A stretch of 64,000 bases of DNA, taken from assembly GCF_027497215.1 (NCBI RefSeq), contig NZ_CP114904.1, positions 5,041,001-5,105,000 on the forward strand. Direction: 5' to 3'. The notes beneath the pieces were generated by a model. That model saw nothing but the letters and a program-made list of their open reading frames with translations. It was not told the origin of the DNA and made no database searches. Below are positions 56,848 to 64,000 of this stretch, in pieces (position 1 is the stretch's first letter; each line of letters starts with the position of its first letter). Both the position numbers and the translations under genes were made by a program. The stretch comes from Micromonospora sp. WMMD812. Lineage in GTDB: Bacteria; Actinomycetota; Actinomycetes; Mycobacteriales; Micromonosporaceae.

Positions 56848-57633
56848 GTGGACCGCTACGCCAGATGGAATGCCCTGCTCGAGATGCTGACCGACAGCGG
56901 TCGGGTCAGCGTCGAGGAGGCCGCCGAGCGGCTGGTCGTCTCCCAGGCGACCATCCGGCGCGACTTCGACCAGCTCGCCCAGCAACAGATGATCACCCGG
57001 ACCCGGGGCGGCGCGGTCGCCAACGGGGTCTCGTACGACCTGCCGCTGCGCTACAAGACCGCCAAGCATTCGGCGGAGAAGCAGCGGATCGGCGCGGCCG
57101 CCGCGGCGCTGGTGTCGCCGGGGACCGTGGTCGGCCTGAACGGCGGCACCACCAGCACCGAGGTGGCGCGGGCCCTGGCCGTCCGGCCGGACCTCAACAC
57201 CAGTGCCGACGGCGCCCAACTGACCGTGGTGACCAACGCCCTCAACATCGCCAACGAGCTGCTGGTCCGCTCACGGATGAAGGTCGTGGTGGCGGGCGGG
57301 GTCGTCCGGCCGAAGTCGTTCGAGCTGGTCGGCCCGCTCGGCGGGGCGTTGCTGCGCGAGGTGACCCTGGACATCGCCCTGCTGGGCGTGGACGCGATCG
57401 ACCCGCAGCTCGGCGCGGCCGCCCACCACGAGGGCGAGGCGGCGATGAACAGCCTCATGGTCGCCCGGGCGAAGCGGGTGGTGGTCATCGCCGACTCGTC
57501 CAAGCTGGGCGGTCACGCGTTCGCCCGGATCTGCCCGGTGGACCGGGTGGAGACCCTGGTCACCGACTCGGGCGCCAACCCCGAGGTGGTCGACGCGTTC
57601 CGGGCCGCCGGGGTGCACGTGATCTGCGCCTGA
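56848..57633 (+). CDS. DeoR-family regulator (AgaR type)
   Basis: A 261-residue DeoR regulator. The N-terminal helix-turn-helix is typical (RWNALLEMLTDSGRVSVEEA, then VSQATIRRDFDQLAQQ), as is the GGAVANG hinge. The effector domain keeps the sugar-phosphate isomerase-like fold (GLNGGTTSTEVARAL, LGVDAIDP). The start is GTG with a GGGAGGGC site. Divergence from the SIS/ROK/NagA operon indicates control by a sugar phosphate. Confidence 0.93.
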   Translation: MDRYARWNALLEMLTDSGRVSVEEAAERLVVSQATIRRDFDQLAQQQMITRTRGGAVANGVSYDLPLRYKTAKHSAEKQRIGAAAAALVSPGTVVGLNGGTTSTEVARALAVRPDLNTSADGAQLTVVTNALNIANELLVRSRMKVVVAGGVVRPKSFELVGPLGGALLREVTLDIALLGVDAIDPQLGAAAHHEGEAAMNSLMVARAKRVVVIADSSKLGGHAFARICPVDRVETLVTDSGANPEVVDAFRAAGVHVICA

Positions 57634-57688
57634 CGATCGCGCAGTGTTACCGCGCCATCCCGATCGGACATTTTCGGCGCGTCGATGC

Positions 57689-57723
57689 ATACCCGGTATT
57701 GCGCGCCTCTGCATACCGCGTAT
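57689..57723 (+). promoter_or_regulatory. Tandem palindromic operator of the ABC exporter
   Basis: Two 11-bp palindromes, ATACC-C-GGTAT (57689-57699) and ATAC-CGC-GTAT (57713-57723), each preceded by TGC, start 24 bp apart. The second overlaps a TATGGT -10 box (57721-57726). Bound repressor would block the promoter. No GntR or TetR gene is adjacent to supply the repressor. Confidence 0.6.
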
Positions 57724-57763
57724 GGTGTCGCCTGTCACGAACCGCCAACGGGGGAGGTGCAGC

Positions 57764-58774
57764 TTGCCAGCTGTCCTGGAGATAGAAGGTCTACGTAAGA
57801 CGTACAAGAGTCGTCGGCGCGGCACCCGCAACGCCCTGGACGGCTTCGACATGCGGGTCGACGCGGGGCAGGTACACGGCTTCCTCGGCCCGAACGGATC
57901 CGGCAAGACCACCACGCTGCGTACGCTGCTCGGCCTGATCCGGCCGAACGACGGCCGGATGCGCATCCTCGGGCACGAGGTGCCCGCCGCGCTGCCGGTC
58001 GTGGCCGGACAGGTCGGCGCGATCGTCGAGAGCCCGCAGTTCTTCCCGCACTTCACCGCCCGGGACACGCTCTCCCTGCTGGCGTCCGCGGGTGACGTGC
58101 CGGCCACCCGCATCGACGAGGTGCTGGAGCTGGTCGGGCTGCGCGACCGGGCCGGCGAGCGGGTCAAGACCTACTCGCTCGGCATGAAGCAGCGGCTGGC
58201 GGTCGCCTCGGCCCTGCTCAAGAACCCGAAGCTGCTGATCCTCGACGAGCCGGCCAACGGCCTCGACCCGGGCGGCATCCGGGAGATGCGCACCCTGATG
58301 CGGAACCTGGCCGAGTCGGGGATGACCGTCGTGCTGTCCAGCCACATCCTCGGCGAGATCCAGCTGATCTGCGACTCGGTCACCATCATCTCGCTGGGCC
58401 GCCGGGTCGCCTTCGGCCCCGTCGAGCAGGTGCTCGCCCAGCACTCCTCCGGCGCGGTCCGGGTGCGCCTGGAGGCGGTCACCGACCTGCCGGCGGCCAC
58501 CGACGCGCTCACCCGGGCCGGGATCCGGGTCACCGGGCATCCGGACCACCTGATGCTCGGCGGCGTGGACAAGCCCGCGACCGTCACCCGGCTCCTCGCC
58601 GAGCAGGGCCTCTACGTCAGCGAGCTGGCTCCGGTCGCCGTCGACCTGGAGAGCGTCTTCCTCGAACTGACCGCCACCGCGCCCGTACCCGGCCAGCACC
58701 GGCAGGTCGACCAGTCCACGAAGGTCGGTGGGCCGGAGCAGTCCGGTGCCGCCGGAGGGGGGTGGGGCGCGTGA
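57764..58774 (+). CDS. ABC transporter ATP-binding protein
   Basis: A 336-residue ATPase of the drug/lantibiotic exporter group. Walker A GPNGSGKTTTLR is near residue 43, signature YSLGMKQRLAVA near 138 and Walker B LLILDEPANGLDP after it. TTG 57764 is chosen because a GGGGGAGG site lies six bases upstream and the family N-terminus begins just after. The stop overlaps the permease start (GTGA). The substrate is unknown; antibiotic self-defence or export is common in the group. Confidence 0.9.
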   Translation: MPAVLEIEGLRKTYKSRRRGTRNALDGFDMRVDAGQVHGFLGPNGSGKTTTLRTLLGLIRPNDGRMRILGHEVPAALPVVAGQVGAIVESPQFFPHFTARDTLSLLASAGDVPATRIDEVLELVGLRDRAGERVKTYSLGMKQRLAVASALLKNPKLLILDEPANGLDPGGIREMRTLMRNLAESGMTVVLSSHILGEIQLICDSVTIISLGRRVAFGPVEQVLAQHSSGAVRVRLEAVTDLPAATDALTRAGIRVTGHPDHLMLGGVDKPATVTRLLAEQGLYVSELAPVAVDLESVFLELTATAPVPGQHRQVDQSTKVGGPEQSGAAGGGWGA

Positions 58775-59784
58775 GCCTCTACCGTACGGAGCTGCGCCGG
58801 CTGGTCAAGCGGCGCTTCACCCGCTACATGACGCTGCTCGGCCTGCTGGTGCTGGCGGCCGTGGTGGTCGGGGTCTTCTTCAGCAACCAGAAGATCGACG
58901 CCACGGCGCACGCCCGGGCCGAGCGACAGGCCGAGCAGCAGTACCAGGAGCAGGTGCGCTACAGCGAGCAGGAACGTGCCTCGTGCGAGCGGGACAAGGC
59001 GGCCGGCGTGAACGCCGACCGCTACCCGCCGGACTGTGCCATGATCTCGCCCCCGCCGAGGGAGGCCTTCGAGGCGCGGTGGTTCCTGCCGTCGACGTTC
59101 GACTTCCGCAAGAGCTTCACCTTCACCCTGATCCCGTTCGCGGCGATCCTCGCGCTGGTCGGCTTCGTGGTCGGCGCGTCCTTCGTCGGGGCCGAGTGGA
59201 ACAGCGGCGGCATGATGAACCTGCTGCTCTGGCGGCCCAAGCGGCTGACCGTCCTGCTCAACAAGCTGGCCGCCCTGCTCACCGGTGTGTTCGCGGTGAC
59301 CGTCTCCGCCGGGCTGCTCTGGTTCGGTGGGTTCTGGCTGGTCGCGATGTTCCGCGGCAGCACCGCGAAGATGACCTCCGGCGCCTGGCAGTCGTTCGCC
59401 CTCACCGGGCTGCGCGGGCTGGTGCTGGTGCTGGCGGTCACCACGGTCGGCTTCGCGCTGGCCTCGCTGGGCCGACACACCGCGATGGCCCTCGGTGGCG
59501 TGGTCGCGGTGATGGTCGTCGGTCAGTTCGGGCTCGGCATCCTGCTGGAGATGGCCGGCACCCGGTTCGCCCAGGCGTGGCTGCTGCCCACGTACGCACT
59601 GGCCTGGATGCAGAAGAAGGTGACCCTGGAGGACTGGGACGCCTGCAACGCCACCTTCACCGGCGAGTGCAAGCCGGACACCCTGGACATCACCTGGCAG
59701 CAATCCTCCGCGCTGTTCGCGGTCGGCGTCGTGGTGATCCTCGGCGCGGCGCTCTGGGCGATGCGTCGGCGCGACATCTCCTGA
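58771..59784 (+). CDS. ABC-2 type transporter permease
   Basis: A 337-residue membrane protein with six hydrophobic segments. The first (residues about 20-38) is followed by a long extracytoplasmic loop with two Cys (about 40-105), then five helices. GTG 58771 overlaps the ATPase stop and has a GGAGGGGGG site. It is the membrane partner of the preceding ATPase. A hairpin terminator follows. Confidence 0.9.
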   Translation: MSLYRTELRRLVKRRFTRYMTLLGLLVLAAVVVGVFFSNQKIDATAHARAERQAEQQYQEQVRYSEQERASCERDKAAGVNADRYPPDCAMISPPPREAFEARWFLPSTFDFRKSFTFTLIPFAAILALVGFVVGASFVGAEWNSGGMMNLLLWRPKRLTVLLNKLAALLTGVFAVTVSAGLLWFGGFWLVAMFRGSTAKMTSGAWQSFALTGLRGLVLVLAVTTVGFALASLGRHTAMALGGVVAVMVVGQFGLGILLEMAGTRFAQAWLLPTYALAWMQKKVTLEDWDACNATFTGECKPDTLDITWQQSSALFAVGVVVILGAALWAMRRRDIS

Positions 59785-59798
59785 CCGTCCACGCCGGA

Positions 59799-59833
59799 CG
59801 GCCGGGCGCTGCGGGAAACCGTGCGCCCGGCCG
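59799..59833 (+). terminator. Hairpin terminator of the ABC operon
   Basis: Eleven-base perfect arms CGGCCGGGCGC (59799-59809) and GCGCCCGGCCG (59823-59833) lie 15 bp after the permease stop. Confidence 0.65.
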
Positions 59834-59930
59834 CCCGGCCATGACGGCGGATGCGACCGGCGTCCGCCCTGGTTAGGCTGGGGGTCCCCCGGTCGGCGTC
59901 GCCGTGCCGGCCGCCCGCCCGAGGAGCGCC

Positions 59931-60440
<510 letters not shown>

Positions 60441-60729
60441 GGTCGCGCTGCCGGCGCCGAGGTCCGCGCGGGCACCCGACGTCCCGTCTCGCCGCCCCTG
60501 GTGGATCCGCCACGCCGCGTGCCCCGGGTCGGGCCCGTCCGTTCTCGCCGCCGACCTCCCCGCGACCCCTGATGGACACGTCCGCGAAGGGGCGCGTGAC
60601 CTGGCCGGATCGCGACTCGGTCGGGGGCGGCGCCCGCCGGACGGCACACGAATGGCCCCGGACCGGGCGGGTAGGCGGGTGGGGTCCCCAGGGCTCTCAT
60701 CGTGGTCCGGGGCGAGGAGGGAGTGTGTG

Positions 60730-61422
60730 ATGACGGCGATCAACCAGAACAGACCGCCGACCAGCACCACCGAACACGCGCGCCAGCAGGCTTCCCGGGT
60801 CGGCCAGCAGACCGCACAGGCCGGCGGCCAGGTCGGTCACGTCGTGGCGGAGCAGGGCCGGCAGGTGGCCGCTCAGGCCGGGCAGCAGGCGCGTCACCTG
60901 GGCGGCGAGGCGACCTCGCAGTTGCGTGAGCAGGCCCGGTCGCAGCAGCACCACGCCGCCGAGCGGCTGCGCGGTCTGGGCCGAGACCTCGACTCGATGG
61001 CCGATCGCGGTGATTCCGGGATGGCCGGGGAGGCCGTTCGCCGGGCGGCGGACGCCGCGCAGCGCACCGCCGGGTGGATCGACAACCGCGAACCCGCCGA
61101 CATGCTGCACGAGGTGCGTGGGTACGCCCGCCAACACCCGGGCATTTTCCTCGCCGGCGCGGCGGTGGCCGGGCTGCTGGTCGGCCGGCTCACCCGGAAC
61201 CTGGCCTCGTCCGGCGACGGACAGCGCTCGGCTGCCCAGACGGGTCAGACCGGGCAGATGGGCCAGGCGGGTCAGCCGATGCAGGCCGGTCCGCAGCCGG
61301 GCGAGCGCGGCGTGCAGGCACCGTACACCGCCGAAGGGCCCTATGCCGGCACGGCGCGCGCGCAGAACGTGTCGCCCGCCAACCGGCAGGATCCCGACGT
61401 CCCGGGCGGGGTGGCACCGTGA
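60730..61422 (+). CDS. Gln/Ala-rich membrane-associated protein, unknown function
   Basis: A 230-residue protein. The first 90 residues are Gln/Ala-rich amphipathic helix with repeats such as QQAG and GGQVG, then a helical region (SMADRGDSG, AADAAQRTAGWIDN). One hydrophobic helix (PGIFLAGAAVAGLLVGRL, about 139-156) and a Gly/Gln/Met tail follow. ATG 60730 has GGAGGGA upstream. It overlaps the next gene (GTGA) and starts a unit of a holin-like DUF1469 protein and a DUF3618 protein. An envelope stress role is plausible. Confidence 0.7.
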   Translation: MTAINQNRPPTSTTEHARQQASRVGQQTAQAGGQVGHVVAEQGRQVAAQAGQQARHLGGEATSQLREQARSQQHHAAERLRGLGRDLDSMADRGDSGMAGEAVRRAADAAQRTAGWIDNREPADMLHEVRGYARQHPGIFLAGAAVAGLLVGRLTRNLASSGDGQRSAAQTGQTGQMGQAGQPMQAGPQPGERGVQAPYTAEGPYAGTARAQNVSPANRQDPDVPGGVAP

Positions 61423-61811
61423 GCGCCCCGACCAGGGAGCGCACCCAGTCGGTAGGCGAGCTGCTGGGTGACGTGACCCGCGACATGTCCACACTGGTCC
61501 GCCAGGAGATCGCGCTCGCCAAGGCGGAACTGCGCGAGGAGGCGAGCCAGGCCGGTAAGGCCGGCGGCATGTTCGCCGGCGCCGCGCTGGCCGGTTTCCT
61601 GACCGTGCTCTTCGTCTCGTACGCCGCCTGGTGGGGTCTGTCCAACGTGATGGACCAGGGCTGGGCCGCGCTCATCGTGGCGGGGTTCTGGGCGGTGGTC
61701 ACCGCCATCCTGGCCGTCACCGGGCGGACGAAGCTGCGGCAGATCCGAGCGGTGCTGCCGCGCACGCAACAGACCGCACGGCAGTTGCCGGACGCCCTGC
61801 GCGGCCGGTAG
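61419..61811 (+). CDS. DUF1469/holin-superfamily membrane protein
   Basis: A 130-residue protein with an amphipathic N-terminus (LLGDVTRDMSTLVRQEIALA) and two membrane helices (GGMFAGAALAGFLTVLFV and LIVAGFWAVVTAILAV). This is the actinobacterial holin-superfamily III/DUF1469 pattern. Despite the name it is a housekeeping-type envelope protein, with no phage gene around. GTG 61419 overlaps the preceding stop. A DUF3618 gene follows after 21 bp, a common pairing. Confidence 0.88.
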   Translation: MSAPTRERTQSVGELLGDVTRDMSTLVRQEIALAKAELREEASQAGKAGGMFAGAALAGFLTVLFVSYAAWWGLSNVMDQGWAALIVAGFWAVVTAILAVTGRTKLRQIRAVLPRTQQTARQLPDALRGR

Positions 61812-61832
61812 CGAGCCGGGAGGGAGCAGACG

Positions 61833-62438
61833 ATGTCGACCGATCCGGACCGGATACGGCAGGAGATCGAGCACACCCGCAGAGACCTGAGCGACAACGT
61901 CGACGCGCTGGCCGACAGGGTCAACCCGCGACGAATGGCCGGCGACCGCGTCGACCAGGCGCGTGGCACGCTCAACCGGGTCAAGGAGAAGGTGATGGGC
62001 ACACAGATGGACGGACACGGTGCCGGGCAGCGGATGTCGAACGCCGCGGGTTCGGTGCGCGACGAGACCCGCTCGCTCGGGCAGCAGTCCCGGGAACAGG
62101 CGCAGGGTAACCCGCTCGCGGCCGGTGTGATCGCCTTCGGCGCCGGGCTGCTGGCCTCCGCGCTGATCCCGCCCAGCCGTCAGGAGCGGCAGTGGGCCGG
62201 GCAGGCCAAGGGGATGGCCGGCCAGCAGTTCAGCCAGCACTCCGGTGAGCTGCGGGAGCAGGCCAGCCAGATGGGCCACCAGCTCCGCGACAACATGCGG
62301 GAGCCGGCGCGACAGGCGGCCCGTTCGGTCGGTTCGACGGCCCTGCACGGTGCGTCCGCCGTCCGGGAAGAGGGCCGGTCGGCCACCCAGCAGGTGCGGG
62401 GGCAGGCACAGGAGGCCGCCGGTGAGTTCCGGCGTTGA
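61833..62438 (+). CDS. DUF3618 domain protein
   Basis: A 201-residue protein with the DUF3618 N-terminus (DPDRIRQEIEHTRRDLSDNV, DALADRVNPRR), a short hydrophobic stretch (AAGVIAFGAGLLASALI, about 96-112), and a Gln/Ala-rich amphipathic tail resembling the protein at 60730. It follows the DUF1469 gene in the usual order and has a GGAGGGAG site. Its 3' end overlaps the phosphatase gene if that starts at 62422. Confidence 0.9.
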   Translation: MSTDPDRIRQEIEHTRRDLSDNVDALADRVNPRRMAGDRVDQARGTLNRVKEKVMGTQMDGHGAGQRMSNAAGSVRDETRSLGQQSREQAQGNPLAAGVIAFGAGLLASALIPPSRQERQWAGQAKGMAGQQFSQHSGELREQASQMGHQLRDNMREPARQAARSVGSTALHGASAVREEGRSATQQVRGQAQEAAGEFRR

Positions 62439-63312
62439 GCCGGTGCGGGCGGTGGGACGGGCTCCGCTGATGCGGGTCCGTTCCGCCTCCGCTCCCGCCC
62501 CGGGGCGGGACGTCAACGAGGACCTGGTGTTCCGCTTCGGGCCGCTGGTCGGTGTGCTGGACGGGGCGACCGTGCCGGAGGGCTTCGACACCGGCTGCGT
62601 GCACGGGCCCGAGTGGTACGTCCGGCACCTCGCCGCCCGGATCGGGCTGGCCGAGGCGGCCCGGCCGGCGGCCACGCTGATGAGCAACCTGGCCGCGGCC
62701 ATCCTCGCGGTCCGCGCCGACCACGCCGACGAGTGCGACCTGGACCATCCGGGTACCCCGTCCAGCACGGTCTGCCTGCTGCGCGAGGGCGGCGACCAGG
62801 TCGATTACCTGGTGCTCTGCGACAGCCCGCTGGTGCTGGACGCCGGCGGCCGGATCACCGTGGTCTCCGACGACCGGCTGGACGCGGCGATGGCCGACCT
62901 GCGCCGGACGGTGGCGACGATCCCGGCCGGCGCCGGCGATCGGGCCAGCCGCTTCCGCGAGGCCGTGGGAGTGCAGCGGAAGCGGATGAACCGGACGCAC
63001 GGCTACTGGGTGGCCGCGGCCGACCCGGACGCGGCGTACCACGCGGTGACCGGGACGGTGGCGTTGCGCGGGCGGGACGCCCTGCGCCGGGCCGCGCTGC
63101 TCAGCGACGGGGCGTCCAGCGCGGTCGAGCAGTTCGGGGTGGTGGACTGGGCGGGGCTGCTGGACCTGCTGACGGTCGAGGGGCCGGCCGCGTTGATCGA
63201 CCGGGTACGCGCCGCCGAACGCGACCTTCCGGACCGGCTGCGCCGGCACAAGCGGTCGGACGACGCCTCCGTGGTGCTCTGTGAGTTCAACCCCGACGAC
63301 AGCGGAGCGTGA
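62422..63312 (+). CDS. PP2C-like protein phosphatase-fold protein
   Basis: A 296-residue protein with a reduced PP2C-type layout: GRDVNEDLVF and GVLDGAT for the first metal-site strands, YLVLCDSPLVLD in the centre, and AALLSDGASS near the C-terminal metal Asp. GTG 62422 has GGAGG six bases upstream and overlaps the DUF3618 stop; ATG 62470 is an alternative. It ends the membrane-stress unit. Serine/threonine phosphatase activity is plausible, but the motif spacing is atypical. Confidence 0.75.
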   Translation: MSSGVEPVRAVGRAPLMRVRSASAPAPGRDVNEDLVFRFGPLVGVLDGATVPEGFDTGCVHGPEWYVRHLAARIGLAEAARPAATLMSNLAAAILAVRADHADECDLDHPGTPSSTVCLLREGGDQVDYLVLCDSPLVLDAGGRITVVSDDRLDAAMADLRRTVATIPAGAGDRASRFREAVGVQRKRMNRTHGYWVAAADPDAAYHAVTGTVALRGRDALRRAALLSDGASSAVEQFGVVDWAGLLDLLTVEGPAALIDRVRAAERDLPDRLRRHKRSDDASVVLCEFNPDDSGA

Positions 63313-63415
63313 GGCGGAACACCATTCGGCCCGACCGGCCGATACCTGCCGACGTACCGCCAGTGGCGGCCCGATGGGGTGGACTTCTCCCGATAGGGCC
63401 GGCAGACTGCGGCAC

Positions 63416-63925
63416 GTGGCGGGATCGGTCCGGTTGGAGCCGGTGGACGAGCGGAACCTCGAGCCGTTGCTCTCCGTAGCGGCCGCCGAGGCGGAGCCCG
63501 GCGACGTCATGCCGCCGGTGGAGGCGCCGGCCGGCTGGTCGCTGGCCCGCCGGGAGGCGTTCCGCGAGTTCTACCGGGCCAGCTTCGGCGGGCTGACCGG
63601 CCCGACCCGCACCCAGATGTACGCGATCCTGGCCGGCGGCGAGGTGGTCGGGATGGTCCGGATGGCCCTCCGCGACGAGCCCGGGACGGTGGAGACCGGG
63701 ATGTGGCTGGGCCGGTCGGCCCGCGGCCAGGGGATCGGCGGAGCGGCCCTGCGGGAGCTGCTCAACGAGGCGGCGGCGGCCGGGATGCGGGCGGTCGTCG
63801 CCGAGACCACCCGGGAGAACACCGGGGCTCTCTCGGTGCTCGAGAAAAGCGGCGCAAAATTGCGCGCCGACGGCGACAAGGTGTACGCGGAAATCTGCCT
63901 GGATTCGACACCGCCAGCTCTCTGA
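63416..63925 (+). CDS. GNAT-family N-acetyltransferase
   Basis: A 169-residue GNAT protein. The acetyl-CoA-binding motif A is visible as WLGRSARGQGIGGAALREL (R-x-x-G-x-G near residue 104), followed by AETTRENTGALSVLEKSG. GTG 63416 lies seven bases after CAGACT, close to the leaderless pattern. No partner suggests its substrate. The last 75 bases of the window contain no further feature. Confidence 0.9.
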   Translation: MAGSVRLEPVDERNLEPLLSVAAAEAEPGDVMPPVEAPAGWSLARREAFREFYRASFGGLTGPTRTQMYAILAGGEVVGMVRMALRDEPGTVETGMWLGRSARGQGIGGAALRELLNEAAAAGMRAVVAETTRENTGALSVLEKSGAKLRADGDKVYAEICLDSTPPAL

Positions 63926-64000
63926 TCACATCTGCGTTCTCTTTCCGGCTGATGCGAGCAAGCGCCTGAGCTGCATCTCTGGGCCCTGACGTCCGTTTTA

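Noticed and set aside
61419..61811. Prophage remnant suggested by the holin-like protein
   Set aside because: The family is common in actinobacterial chromosomes beside DUF3618, and no other phage gene is near.

Overview
The window is high-GC actinobacterial DNA, most like Micromonospora or a close relative in the Micromonosporaceae. The evidence is the very high G+C with GTG and TTG starts, CarD, the carD-ispD-ispF and cysS-rlmB pairs, an MsiK-type ATPase, DUF397, DUF2510, DUF3263 and DUF3618 proteins, and an isolated CrtU-like carotenoid enzyme. No integrase, transposase, plasmid gene or CRISPR array was seen.

Layout. 1-2065 (minus): 3'-truncated radA and a Ser-rich lipoprotein. 2205-6184: a compact phenolic-lipid or alkylquinone locus (UbiA prenyltransferase, divergent UbiG-like methyltransferase, acyl-CoA-dehydrogenase-like flavoprotein, type III polyketide synthase). 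6208-7547: two membrane-anchored unknowns. 7878-9615: carD, ispD, ispF. 9626-34185: a roughly 24.6-kb block separating ispF from cysS. It holds a TPR membrane protein; the lower homogentisate pathway (hmgA, an unknown protein, fumarylacetoacetase); a DUF397 protein, an SRPBCC protein, a beta-propeller protein and a small secreted peptide; the upper tyrosine pathway (aminotransferase and HPPD with two RDD membrane proteins between them) with a divergent Lrp regulator; both a class I and a class II fumarase around a SARP/NB-ARC/TPR regulator; an amber-interrupted flavin/F420-type oxidoreductase; a CGNR regulator with a DMT exporter; a DUF559 protein; and an IclR regulator with an octapeptide-repeat arm. 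34249-38384: cysS, rlmB, a strong bidirectional terminator, msiK, tRNA-Thr(UGU). 38441-46261: FUSC-type membrane protein, two aldo/keto reductases with LysR, an AraC/VOC/DUF998 group, enoyl-CoA hydratase, HNH nuclease. 46384-53665: CrtU-like oxidoreductase, MSMEG_6728-type protein, an RCK-pore-RCK channel, permease, PAP2 phosphatase, DUF4032 protein. 53675-57633: amino-sugar operon (nagA, ROK kinase, SIS isomerase) with a divergent DeoR regulator. 57764-59784: ABC exporter with a tandem palindromic operator. 59931-63925: DUF3263 protein carrying a 14-copy hexanucleotide repeat, a membrane-stress type operon ending in a PP2C-like phosphatase, and a GNAT acetyltransferase.

How they work together. 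Tyrosine to fumarate and acetoacetate can be drawn from two loci in the window (aminotransferase, HPPD, HmgA, FAH). The one missing step, maleylacetoacetate isomerisation, has a candidate in the unknown gene translationally coupled to FAH. Fumarate released there could feed either fumarase nearby. Many genes carry a TANNNT box 6-7 nt before the start codon, a leaderless-mRNA signature. Several intergenic gaps hold long perfect or near-perfect inverted repeats that look like a family of dispersed palindromes. All functional statements come from sequence motifs read by eye; no database search was run.
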